From contig CAKOON010000009.1 in assembly GCA_934098565.1 (NCBI GenBank), forward strand, positions 1-24,362: a stretch of 24,362 nucleotides of DNA, written 5' to 3'. Shown here one piece after another: positions 7,516 to 15,485 of this stretch. The stretch comes from an uncultured Bacilli bacterium. Its GTDB lineage: Bacteria; Bacillota_I; Bacilli_A; RF39; UBA660. Within the stretch, counting starts at the first letter, position 1; each line of letters begins with the position of its first letter. The notes under the pieces were generated by a model. It had not been told where the DNA came from. It ran no database searches and worked only from the letters and a program-made list of their open reading frames with translations. Position numbers and translations under genes: made by a program.

Positions 7516-7639
7516 AGTCTTTAATATAAATTGTAAAATAGAAAATAATAAATATTTCAAAATAAAAGAGTCATGCCTTTAAACAGAAATTTTATTTTAA
7601 AAATAAAATTTAAAAAAGATATACTGTCGCCAATATACC

Positions 7640-8050
7640 TTAGTTAGTTGAACAAACACTACTATCATAGTTATCACTGATATAAATATCTTCATTAGAA
7701 GATTTATCTATACCTCTCATAGCTTGACACATGGTTATATAAACATCACCATTCTTATAGATAACAGTCCCACCATCTTTTAACATAGCCACTTTAGTAC
7801 TATGTTTAACAAGATCATCTAGATAATTATTATCTACTATTAACTTTTCTTTGAGTTTAGTATTATCTTGATATAAAGAATAGACTTTTCTACCATCTCT
7901 TAACTCTAGTACTTCTTGATATGTTTGGACTTTTTCTTTGGTTGTTATTACTTGATTAATAGAGTTTCTTTGAAAATAAAGAAATCCTAGAATAATGGAA
8001 AGTACAATAATACTAATAATGCCAATAACCATTACAACTTTTTTCTGCAT
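7640..8050 (-). CDS. Small membrane-anchored protein of unknown function
   Basis: A 136-aa protein with one strongly hydrophobic segment at residues 5-25 and an extracytoplasmic domain of about 110 residues. The domain is rich in charged and beta-forming residues. It contains two Cys, at 108 (ITMCQAM) and 133 (near the C-terminus), which could form a disulfide. I recognise no family. Start: ATG at 8050 with an ideal AAGGAG about six bases upstream. It lies 54 bases downstream of the DUF1848 gene on the same strand. A candidate promoter of its own (TTGCAA with GATAAT, 19-base spacing) is weak, so it may be read through from that unit. An AT-only palindrome at 7587-7611 downstream is a weak terminator candidate. 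Confidence 0.75.
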   Translation of the reverse strand: MQKKVVMVIGIISIIVLSIILGFLYFQRNSINQVITTKEKVQTYQEVLELRDGRKVYSLYQDNTKLKEKLIVDNNYLDDLVKHSTKVAMLKDGGTVIYKNGDVYITMCQAMRGIDKSSNEDIYISDNYDSSVCSTN

Positions 8051-8104
8051 AATTACTCCTTCTATTAAATTATCCTCTAAGGAAGAGAAAAAGTTGCAAA
8101 ATTA

Positions 8105-8992
8105 TTATTTCTTACGGATAGTAATTTTATCCGAAGGTTCAAGATGACCAATTAAAAGAGAAGAATTAGGATCATGCTTACCCATATTTTCAGAAACACT
8201 TTCTTCATTAAAATTAGCATAACAATACTTGCAGAAATGACCACAGGTATTAAAAGCACCAATATCAATAATATTAACACAATTACATAAACCTTCTTTG
8301 CGGGCTTTCCAGTTTGGATATTTTTTACCCGTTAGAATGTAAGCTAACTCATGGGATAAACACTCTTCTTCATCAAAGCCATACTCGACAAGATTTCTTT
8401 TTTCAAAACAAGTATGAACTCTTATCCCGTGATGATGACAGATACGAGAAATATTTTCTCCAAGAGCTTGATAATCTTGTTCAGTAAACTCTCGAAAGTT
8501 TAAAATTTTTTCATTCTTGCGGACATTTTGATAGTTATCAATAAAAGAAATAATTATTTTATCAATATAGCCTTCTAAAAGTTCGCATAATCGTTTTATA
8601 CATTTAATATGGTAATTAATTGAGTATTTATCATTTAAAAATATAGGATCATATCTTAAATAAACATGGTCTTTACCTAAACTTTGACTGATTTTTTGGA
8701 TATCTTCAATTATTTTAATTTTATCTTTAACATGGGGTTCAATATCCGCATGATAACCAGTAACAGTTATATGAAATAAAATAGGTTTAGTAATATCTTT
8801 TAAATAAGGTATTATAGGAGTAGGATTTTTCGTACAGAAGACAAACATATCAACATCGTTAAAATAAATCCTACTAACTTGGTTGACATTGAAGGGATTT
8901 CTCACATCAACAAAGCCAGCTTTTAACCTATTGATAAACCAAGGTGTATAAAAGCCAATAATATCGGTACGACCACTAACATTTAAAATCAT
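8105..8992 (-). CDS. DUF1848 family protein (radical-SAM-like, C-terminal Cys cluster)
   Basis: A 295-aa protein with the hallmarks of DUF1848: an N-terminal SGRTDI and WFINRLKAGFVDVRNPFN stretch, FCTKNPTP (about 53-60), a YLRYDPIF strand (about 131-138), and a C-terminal cluster near residues 236-258 reading CNC, DIGAFNTCGHFCKYCYAN. That cluster, C-x-C then C-x3-C-x2-C, probably binds an Fe-S cluster. The family is described as distantly related to radical SAM enzymes, but its reaction is unknown; I assign no substrate. Start: ATG at 8992 after AAAGGT. It begins 16 bases after the stop of the DUF3419-like gene, so the two are almost certainly co-transcribed from the promoter at 9981-10009. 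The close pairing suggests a shared pathway using S-adenosylmethionine. Confidence 0.85.
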   Translation of the reverse strand: MILNVSGRTDIIGFYTPWFINRLKAGFVDVRNPFNVNQVSRIYFNDVDMFVFCTKNPTPIIPYLKDITKPILFHITVTGYHADIEPHVKDKIKIIEDIQKISQSLGKDHVYLRYDPIFLNDKYSINYHIKCIKRLCELLEGYIDKIIISFIDNYQNVRKNEKILNFREFTEQDYQALGENISRICHHHGIRVHTCFEKRNLVEYGFDEEECLSHELAYILTGKKYPNWKARKEGLCNCVNIIDIGAFNTCGHFCKYCYANFNEESVSENMGKHDPNSSLLIGHLEPSDKITIRKK

Positions 8993-9008
8993 AAAAACTA
9001 CCTTTCTT

Positions 9009-9950
9009 TTAGCGCTTACGGGTTAAACAAAGACCATCTTCCATGTCTTGAAAAATGTGTTCGACCATATTTAATTCATAAGTTTCCGGATACTTAGTAA
9101 CTAGGTAATTACTAATATCATGAATACTAGGGTCAAATTCCTGATAAAATTCAATAAGGTTATGCCAATAACAATAATCAACAACAATAAGACCGTTAGA
9201 ATGTACTAATTCGGCTTTAATCTTTTCTAAAAAGGCATGAACTTTTTCAGGAGTTTCTAAACCTTTCACCGTTTCATAATACTGTAAAACATTAGAAAGA
9301 TAAATTATATCAAATTGCTTTCTTTTCCTTAAACCTAGTAACTTAGTAATATCCATATCATAAGCCGTAATTAAGTCTGTATTAAGATTCTTTCTTAGTA
9401 TTTGATAAAAATGTTCATCAAAAAAGAAATTATATTGACTTTGAATAATAGAGGCACCAATTGAATTGCCACGAAAGAAATTACTAGTTTGAAGATTTAT
9501 TCTTTTAGCATTTACATAGTCATAAAAACATTGCCAAAAACCGTAGCTTTGAGAACTAAGATTTCCTCTAACTTCTAAGAAATGCTCATAATCTAAAAAT
9601 TGAGGATTATCCCGCATTAGAAATTGTTTATAACTAGAAGGATTATCATAAGTTCTGATGGTTGCCACCTTTAGTGCTAAAATATACTTAGCATATTTAT
9701 TGATATCAAAGGTAGTTACCCTCTTAGCACCGAGAGCAATAGCGTTAAGAGCAAAGTCACCACTAGAGGTAACACAACAAATGTCTTTAGAGGCAACATC
9801 CAAATATTTAAAAACGCCTTTTAAAACTTCATTAGTTTCTAAATAAACTGGTGAATACTCGGTAAAATTGGCATTTTGATTGGAGTCGTTATGTGTTCTT
9901 AATAATTTTTTTAACTGCTGAAATTTATAAATTTCTTGAAAGTCAACCAT
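9009..9950 (-). CDS. DUF3419-like SAM-dependent transferase (BtaA-related fold)
   Basis: A 313-aa soluble protein. A Rossmann SAM-binding core is visible: DICCVTSSGDFALNAIALGAKRVTTFDIN (about 56-84) has the glycine-loop and acidic strand end of class I SAM-binding proteins in the version typical of DUF3419, where 'SGD' replaces GxGxG. A second landmark is FDIIYLSNVLQYY in the C-terminal half. DUF3419 includes BtaA, which transfers a 3-amino-3-carboxypropyl group from SAM to diacylglycerol. Whether this protein does that, methylates, or does something else cannot be decided from the sequence. Start: ATG at 9950 after AGAAGGAA. It is first in a two-gene unit with DUF1848 and lies behind a promoter carrying a perfect palindrome. 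Family assignment is by motif pattern only. Confidence 0.65.
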   Translation of the reverse strand: MVDFQEIYKFQQLKKLLRTHNDSNQNANFTEYSPVYLETNEVLKGVFKYLDVASKDICCVTSSGDFALNAIALGAKRVTTFDINKYAKYILALKVATIRTYDNPSSYKQFLMRDNPQFLDYEHFLEVRGNLSSQSYGFWQCFYDYVNAKRINLQTSNFFRGNSIGASIIQSQYNFFFDEHFYQILRKNLNTDLITAYDMDITKLLGLRKRKQFDIIYLSNVLQYYETVKGLETPEKVHAFLEKIKAELVHSNGLIVVDYCYWHNLIEFYQEFDPSIHDISNYLVTKYPETYELNMVEHIFQDMEDGLCLTRKR

Positions 9951-9980
9951 ATTTTCCGTTCCTTCTAAATATAATTAGTT

Positions 9981-10009
9981 ATTTTCTTTTATTTCGAAAT
10001 AATTGTCAA
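9981..10009 (-). promoter_or_regulatory. Promoter of the DUF3419-DUF1848 unit
   Basis: On the reverse strand a perfect TTGACA (10004-10009) is followed after 17 bases by GAAAAT (9981-9986). The -10 box is only partly consensus. The spacer contains the palindrome at 9989-10002. Confidence 0.5.
9989..10002. promoter_or_regulatory. Perfect 14-base palindrome in the promoter spacer, candidate operator
   Basis: TTATTTCGAAATAA is fully self-complementary and lies between the -35 and -10 boxes of the DUF3419-DUF1848 promoter, the classical position for a dimeric repressor. No regulator gene is adjacent, so the binding protein is unknown. Confidence 0.5.
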
Positions 10010-10029
10010 GTAGTCTTTGATAGATTAAG

Positions 10030-10060
10030 AAAAAAGTACTTAGTTTTGTTCTAAATACTT
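10030..10060 (-). terminator. Intrinsic terminator of murE, overlapping its stop codon
   Basis: Reverse-strand arms AAGTATTTAG (10051-10060) and CTAAGTACTT (10034-10043), ten pairs with one G-U, enclose a seven-base loop and run into a T tract. The last codons and TAA of murE form part of the stem and loop. Confidence 0.75.
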
Positions 10061-11392
10061 CTTTACTTCTTCTAAGTCATCTAAGTGATGTTTAGTATGG
10101 CCAATGATTTGATAATCTTCATGACCTTTTCCTAAGATTAATAAAACATCGTTTTTTTCTAACTTATCAAGGCCTTTTTGAATAGCTATACGGCGGTCAG
10201 ACTCGACTTCGTAATTATCTTTCTTAACCCCTTTTAAAATGTCAGCAAGAATTTTTTCAGGATCTTCAGTTCGGGGATTATCACTAGTAAAGATAACATA
10301 ATCACTTAAACGAGTAGCAATATCGCCCATAATTGGTCTTTTAAGGGGATCCCTATCACCACCGCAACCAACGATGGTATAAATATGACCTTTTTTATTT
10401 TCTAAAAATGAACTAATAATTTTTTCAACAGCATCGGGAGTATGAGCGTAATCAATAACCGCATATCCATCTCGGACTTTAATTTGTTCACAACGCCCTC
10501 TTGGGGCATAAATATCTTTCGTAATATTAATGATATCCGGAATACTAATGCCTAAAGTATTTAGAAGTCCTAAAGCTGTCAAATAATTATAAACGTTGTA
10601 TTTGCATTTCAAATTAGTCTCGACCTGATACTCATGATTATTAGCTTTAAAGTTAATTAAAGTTCCTTTATCGGTCTCTTCATAAGAAATTATTTGATAA
10701 TCTCTTCCGGTATAACCTAAAGTCTTATAGTTTTTAATCTCAAAGTACTTAGCATATTCATCATCATTATTAACAATAATAGTTCCTTTTAGTTGATCTA
10801 AAATAAGTAATTTAGCTTTTAAATAGTTTGTCATCGTCTTATGAAAATCTAAATGATCTTCAGTAAGATTAGAGAAAGCTTCAACGGTAAATTCTAAGCC
10901 TTCAATTCTTTTTTCTACTAAAGAATGGCTAGAAACTTCCATTACAAAGTATTCACAGCCCGCTTCAATAGCTTCAATAAGAAGACTATAAACGTCTAAG
11001 ATTTCAGGTGTGGTGTTGTTTAATTCTCTTTTAACACCTGGCATATAGAAACCAATTGTTCCCATGTAAGCCGCTTTCTTGCCTAATTTTAAGAGCATTT
11101 GATAAGTTAGGAAACAAGTTGTAGTCTTACCATTGGTACCAGTCATACCAATTATTTTAATTTTATTTACTTCATCTTTATAGTTATCAACGAGGTACTT
11201 CTGTAACCAGGCTTTGGTATTAGGAACTACTAAAGTTGGAACGGAATAGTTGCCGTGTTCACAGACTATTTTAGTAGCTCCTAGTTCAATAGCCTTTGGA
11301 ATAAAATCATGGCCATCAACGGTTAAGCCTTTAATAGCTACAAAAGTATCCCCAGGTTTAATTTTTCTTGAATCTGTCTTTATATTAATCAT
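10040..11392 (-). CDS. murE: UDP-N-acetylmuramoyl-tripeptide synthetase, meso-diaminopimelate type
   Basis: A 450-aa cytoplasmic Mur ligase that adds the third stem-peptide residue to UDP-MurNAc-L-Ala-D-Glu using ATP. The order is: N-terminal UDP-binding domain (TDSRKIKPGDTFVAIKG, 6-22), ATP loop GMTGTNGKTT (82-91), Mur-ligase core with SSHSL (154-158), lysine region LKAKLLI (191-197) for carbamylation, and a C-terminal domain with YAPRGRC and DYAHTPD. The specificity motif reads DNPR (371-374), the form of enzymes adding meso-diaminopimelate rather than lysine, so this organism probably has DAP-type peptidoglycan. I place the start at the ATG at 11392 after AAAGGAG with six-base spacing; an upstream in-frame ATG at 11458 would add 22 residues with no family similarity and no good ribosome-binding site. 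A TATTAT and a TTAAAA box lie 17 bases apart just upstream. Single-gene unit. Confidence 0.95.
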   Translation of the reverse strand: MINIKTDSRKIKPGDTFVAIKGLTVDGHDFIPKAIELGATKIVCEHGNYSVPTLVVPNTKAWLQKYLVDNYKDEVNKIKIIGMTGTNGKTTTCFLTYQMLLKLGKKAAYMGTIGFYMPGVKRELNNTTPEILDVYSLLIEAIEAGCEYFVMEVSSHSLVEKRIEGLEFTVEAFSNLTEDHLDFHKTMTNYLKAKLLILDQLKGTIIVNNDDEYAKYFEIKNYKTLGYTGRDYQIISYEETDKGTLINFKANNHEYQVETNLKCKYNVYNYLTALGLLNTLGISIPDIINITKDIYAPRGRCEQIKVRDGYAVIDYAHTPDAVEKIISSFLENKKGHIYTIVGCGGDRDPLKRPIMGDIATRLSDYVIFTSDNPRTEDPEKILADILKGVKKDNYEVESDRRIAIQKGLDKLEKNDVLLILGKGHEDYQIIGHTKHHLDDLEEVKKYLEQN

Positions 11393-11519
11393 AGAATTCT
11401 CCTTTACTCCTATATAATAGCACAAGTTGTAAAAAATTTTAAGAAAACTATATGTCAAACTAAAATATTAAGTTTATTTTATATCGAAATCACTTAATTT
11501 AGGGATTTTTCTATTCTTG

Positions 11520-11928
11520 TTATTGGCAATGCTTAGTGATATTATTTAGTTCGAAAACTAAATTTTGGATTTCAGCAGCAAAGCTTGAGAACGCCACCCC
11601 TACTTCATTTCTACCGGTTGTATAATCATGTTTTTTTATATTCTCCAGGTCGTTCGCCATTGTTGTTATATCCGGTTTTATCGTATGTACCCTTGGTTAA
11701 TATTTTATGAACTTTCTTTATTAACTCTTCAGTTATTGATTCTTTGGATACTATTTTTTTCAAAAGATATTCCATGCAATCTTTTTGATTAGTTATTTCA
11801 TAAATTGCTCTTAGATCGTCAGTATAATTGATAATCTTACCATTTTCAAATATTTCTCTAGTATCATGATAAGTAATATTGGCATTAACATAATAAATAT
11901 CTCCGTTTTTCAAGCTATTTCTCAACAA
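11520..11928 (-). pseudogene. Fic-family protein remnant, frameshifted and truncated before the catalytic motif
   Basis: The reverse strand encodes the N-terminal helical part of a Fic protein: YHDTREIFENGKI, then ITEELIKKVHKILTKGTYD, then NNNGERPGEYKK, which in Fic relatives continues as HDYVTGxNEVG. Here the frame is lost at a run of seven A at about 11628-11634 and hits a stop at 11626. Removing one A gives KKHDYTTGRNEVG followed by about 25 more residues to a TAA at 11520-11522. The HPFxDGNGR catalytic motif never appears, so no AMP-transferring activity is expected. The 5' end is also odd: it opens with TTG only four bases after a TATAAT (11933-11938) and no ribosome-binding site is visible. 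The first open part is 100 codons. I read this as a decayed gene; an assembly error in the A run could explain the frameshift but not the truncation. Confidence 0.8.
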
Positions 11929-11979
11929 GTTGATTATATCATATTTTTTTAATTTTCTAAAAAAACATAGTTAACAAAA

Positions 11980-12011
11980 GAAAAAAGATATAGACAATTT
12001 TTATCTATACC
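11980..12011 (-). terminator. Intrinsic terminator of the PFOR gene, touching its stop codon
   Basis: Reverse strand: GGTATAGA and TCTATATC pair over eight positions (one G-U) around a nine-base loop, followed by TTTTTT. The stem begins at the last base of the TAG stop at 12011-12013. Confidence 0.75.
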
Positions 12012-15000
12012 TACTCTCCGTTATTTTTATCAGCAATATCTTTATAGAAATTATATCTTTCTTTAGCATTATTGATTTGAATATCTAATAATTCTTTAGC
12101 TAAAGTATCATCTTTTTTCATTAAACTACTATATCTTACTTCATTCTTTAAGAAGTCTTCATATTTCGTAAAGTCTGGTTCTTTAGAATCAATATATAAT
12201 TTCTTTTCTTCAGGAACATAACGCATCAAGTTGACATAACCACAAGTAACTGCCAATTTTTCTTCATTAATGGAATTAGACATACCACCGTGAAGGCCTT
12301 GTTCAATACATGGGCAATAGCAAATAATTAAACTTGGGCCGTTATGAGCTTCGGCTTCTTTCATAGTCTTAATAGTTTGCATGAAGTTAGCGCCAAAAGA
12401 GATACTACCAATATAACAGTTTGGATATGACATTGCTATTCTAAATAAGTCTTTTTTAGCGGTCTTTTTACCCATATTAGCAAATTCTGCAACGGCACCA
12501 ACACGACTAGACTTAGAAGCTTGGCCACCGGTATTTGAGTAAACCTCGGTATCAAGAACAATAATATTAACGTTTTCGCCACTTGACAAAACATGGTCAA
12601 TACCACCAAAGCCGATATCATAAGCCCAACCATCGCCACCAACGATGAAGACACTGCGCGCAACCATATATTCTAAAACAGCTTTTAAGTCTTTTGGAAT
12701 TTCCATAGTTTTTAGTTTATCAACTATTTCTTTCGTAATATCATAGTTGTTTTCATTTTCTAACCATTTATTTAGAAGTTCTTTAACTTCATCATTAACA
12801 CAATCAATTGACTTAGTAATAATATCATGAATACGTTTTTTAGTATTCTTATAAGTTAAATACATACCATAACCAAATTCGGCATTATCTTCAAATAAAG
12901 AGTTAGCCCAAGGAATTAAATATGGTGTTGATGGCGCCGAACCACCATAAATCGAAGAACAACCAGTCGCATTAGCAATCACTAATTTCTCGCCAAATAA
13001 CTGACTTAGCATTTTTAAGTAAGGAGTTTCACCACAGCCAGCACAAGCTCCACTAAACTCAAAACATGGTTTTTGTAGAGAGGCTCCTTTTAAGCTAAAG
13101 CGGTCATAAAGTTCAGGATTTTTATGGTCTTTAAACATTTTATCAGCATAGCTTTGCGTTTCATAAGTTGCTTCACCAAATTCTAAAGCTTTCTTACCAG
13201 CTTTACCAAGACAAACATTAATACATAAACCACAAGAAGTACAGTCGGCTTCACTAACCACAATTTCATAGTTATAATCGGTATGTCCGAGAACTTTTAT
13301 CCCTTTCTCACTATCTTTAGCTTCAGTAATAATTGGTCTTATGACAGCATGAGGACAAACAGTCGCACACATTCCACATTGAATACAGTTTTCAGAAAGC
13401 CATTTAGGAACCATATTAGTAATTTTACGTTTTTCATTAGCAGCTAGACCATTAGGGAAGATACCATTTTTATAAGCCATAAGTTCAGAGACTTTAAGAT
13501 TATCCCCTTCTCTTTTGTTAATCAAAGTAAAAATATCATCGTGAGTTTCTGTTTCTTCTAACCTCGTAAAGTTTCCTTTAACAAGAATAACACTCACAAC
13601 GGCACTACTTAAAGAATTGATATTAGCATTAACGATGTCATCGCCTTTAGTGCCAAATTTCTTCCGAATAGAATCTTTAATATAATCTTCCGCATCATTG
13701 AATCCCATTAGTTTTAAGATAACGATTTCCATGATTTTACTTATTTTACCCTTAATACCATTATCTAACGCTATCTTATCAGCATCAATTAATAAGACTT
13801 TAATATTCTTATCTTTAATAATTTCTTTAGCTTTATTTGGTAAGATTTCATCTAATTCATGAGATTTTTTATTAGTATTAATTAAACAAATGCCATTATT
13901 ACTTAAGGTACTAAACATATCAAAGTCTTTTAAATAAGCGTCTTTAGTAATAACAAGTAAGGATGGATGAGCAACATAGTAAGGAGCATTAATCTCTTTA
14001 CTAGACATTCTTAAGTTAGAGACCGTAACACCACCAGATTTTTTACTATCGTATTGGAAATATCCTTGTACATAAAGATTTTTCTCTTCACCTAGATAAT
14101 GCATAATATCTTTAGAAGTTGAAACCATACCATCAGAACCGTAGCCGTAAATTAGGATTTCTTTATCGGCTACTTTGATGTCCATTGGGACTTTATCTAA
14201 GCTTAGATGAGTTACGTCATCATAAATACCAATAGTAAAGTTATTCTTTAGATTAGTTTCTAGCATTTTATAAACACCGGCAATATCACTAGGAGTTGTA
14301 TTTTTACTAGATAGGCCATATCGTCCGCCAACTATTTGAATATTTTTATCTTTTAGAGCGGCTACCACGTCAAGATATAATGGTTCCCCAATACTACCTG
14401 ATTCTTTAGTACGATCTAAGACGGCAATTTTTTCTACGGTACTTGGTAAAACTTTAGTTAAATAATTACTACTAAAAGGACGATACAAATGAACTTCAAT
14501 AAAACCATATTCATTCTTAGTTTTATTTAGCTCGTCGATAGTAAGTTTTACTGTATCACAGACACTACCCATAGCGACAATGACATATTTAGCAGTATCA
14601 GAGCCGTAATAGTTAAATGGTTTATAATCAGTATGCATAATAGCATTAATCTTTTCCATGTATTTACTTACGATATCAGGAATTTTATCATAATCAGTAT
14701 TACGAGCTTCAACACTTTGGAAGTAAATATCTTCGTTTTCGGCCATACCCCGTTGGTAGCCACAACCGACATTTAAGGCCTGTTTCTTAAAGGCATTGAC
14801 TTTATCGAAATCAATTAGCTTTAAGAGTTCATTGTCAGGTAATTCTTCAATGCTATTAAGTTCATGACTAGTTCTAAAACCATCAAAGAAATGTAAGAAA
14901 GGGATACTTCCTTCAATGGCGGAAAGGTGAGCAACAGCTGCTAAGTTTTGAGCATCAAAGACATTTGTTGATGCCAAAAGAGCAAAGCCAGTGCCACGAG

Positions 15001-15385
15001 TGGCATAAATGTCACTATGGTCACCAAAGATTGATAAAGCGTGGGTGGCAACCGTACGGGCAGCTACGTGTATAACCCCCGGTAAGCCTTCACCAGCAAT
15101 TTTATACATATTAGGAATCATTAATAATAAGCCTTGAGAAGCCGTAAAAGTGGTTGCTAAAGAACCGCTAATTAAGGCCCCGTGCATGGCACCCGCAGCT
15201 CCCGCTTCGCTTTGCATTTCTACAACCTCAACTGATTCATTAAACAAGTTTTTCTTCTTTAATTTCAAATTATCAATATTACTAGCCATCGGACTAGATG
15301 GGGTAATTGGATAAATTGATGCTATCTCGGTAAAGAGATTAGCTATATTACTACAAGCAGTGTTTCCATCTACTATTTTTCTCAT
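12011..15385 (-). CDS. nifJ: Pyruvate:ferredoxin (flavodoxin) oxidoreductase, single-chain
   Basis: An 1124-aa homodimer-type PFOR. It converts pyruvate and CoA to acetyl-CoA and CO2 while reducing ferredoxin or flavodoxin. All domains fused in this enzyme are visible: the N-terminal pyrimidine domain with YPITPSSPMA (25-34) and GDHSD (about 122); the CoA-binding region (about 260-410); a two-[4Fe4S] ferredoxin domain with CIQCGMCATVCP (about 666) and CTSCGLCINVC (about 718); and the thiamine diphosphate domain with CAGCGETPY (about 780), GDGWAYDIG (about 915) and SNTGGQASKSS. It is slightly shorter than typical 1170-1190-aa relatives. Start: ATG at 15385 after AGAGGT; a TATAAT at 15413-15418 lies upstream. 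Its presence implies anaerobic, ferredoxin-based fermentation. Single-gene unit ending in the terminator at 11980-12011. The symbol por is also used for this gene. Confidence 0.97.
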   Translation of the reverse strand: MRKIVDGNTACSNIANLFTEIASIYPITPSSPMASNIDNLKLKKKNLFNESVEVVEMQSEAGAAGAMHGALISGSLATTFTASQGLLLMIPNMYKIAGEGLPGVIHVAARTVATHALSIFGDHSDIYATRGTGFALLASTNVFDAQNLAAVAHLSAIEGSIPFLHFFDGFRTSHELNSIEELPDNELLKLIDFDKVNAFKKQALNVGCGYQRGMAENEDIYFQSVEARNTDYDKIPDIVSKYMEKINAIMHTDYKPFNYYGSDTAKYVIVAMGSVCDTVKLTIDELNKTKNEYGFIEVHLYRPFSSNYLTKVLPSTVEKIAVLDRTKESGSIGEPLYLDVVAALKDKNIQIVGGRYGLSSKNTTPSDIAGVYKMLETNLKNNFTIGIYDDVTHLSLDKVPMDIKVADKEILIYGYGSDGMVSTSKDIMHYLGEEKNLYVQGYFQYDSKKSGGVTVSNLRMSSKEINAPYYVAHPSLLVITKDAYLKDFDMFSTLSNNGICLINTNKKSHELDEILPNKAKEIIKDKNIKVLLIDADKIALDNGIKGKISKIMEIVILKLMGFNDAEDYIKDSIRKKFGTKGDDIVNANINSLSSAVVSVILVKGNFTRLEETETHDDIFTLINKREGDNLKVSELMAYKNGIFPNGLAANEKRKITNMVPKWLSENCIQCGMCATVCPHAVIRPIITEAKDSEKGIKVLGHTDYNYEIVVSEADCTSCGLCINVCLGKAGKKALEFGEATYETQSYADKMFKDHKNPELYDRFSLKGASLQKPCFEFSGACAGCGETPYLKMLSQLFGEKLVIANATGCSSIYGGSAPSTPYLIPWANSLFEDNAEFGYGMYLTYKNTKKRIHDIITKSIDCVNDEVKELLNKWLENENNYDITKEIVDKLKTMEIPKDLKAVLEYMVARSVFIVGGDGWAYDIGFGGIDHVLSSGENVNIIVLDTEVYSNTGGQASKSSRVGAVAEFANMGKKTAKKDLFRIAMSYPNCYIGSISFGANFMQTIKTMKEAEAHNGPSLIICYCPCIEQGLHGGMSNSINEEKLAVTCGYVNLMRYVPEEKKLYIDSKEPDFTKYEDFLKNEVRYSSLMKKDDTLAKELLDIQINNAKERYNFYKDIADKNNGE

Positions 15386-15412
15386 ATTTTACCTCTTTTC
15401 TTTTACTTCTTA

Positions 15413-15441
15413 ATTATATATCATCTTATAGGGATTTTCTA
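15413..15441 (-). promoter_or_regulatory. Candidate promoter of the PFOR gene
   Basis: Reverse strand: TATAAT (15413-15418) with TAGAAA (15436-15441) 17 bases upstream. The -10 is perfect and the -35 is modest. The leader to the ATG would be about 20 bases. Confidence 0.45.
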
Positions 15442-15485
15442 TATCTAATCTTTAGTTAATGTTATAAAAAGTAAAAAAGGTATAA

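Noticed and set aside
7587..7611. AT-only palindrome after the small membrane protein gene as a terminator
   Set aside because: Twelve-base arms but only A and T, a one-base loop, and no proper T run after it on the minus strand; too weak to list as a feature.
9658..9846. Plus-strand 62-codon frame inside the DUF3419-like gene
   Set aside because: Antisense to a well-supported coding region, with no start signals.
11542..11563. Hairpin with arms TTTAGTT and AACTAAA as a terminator or attachment site
   Set aside because: Lies within the Fic pseudogene, has no T run and no second copy.
12436..12663. Minus-strand 75-codon frame within the PFOR gene
   Set aside because: Out of frame inside the thiamine domain of PFOR, hydrophobic by chance.
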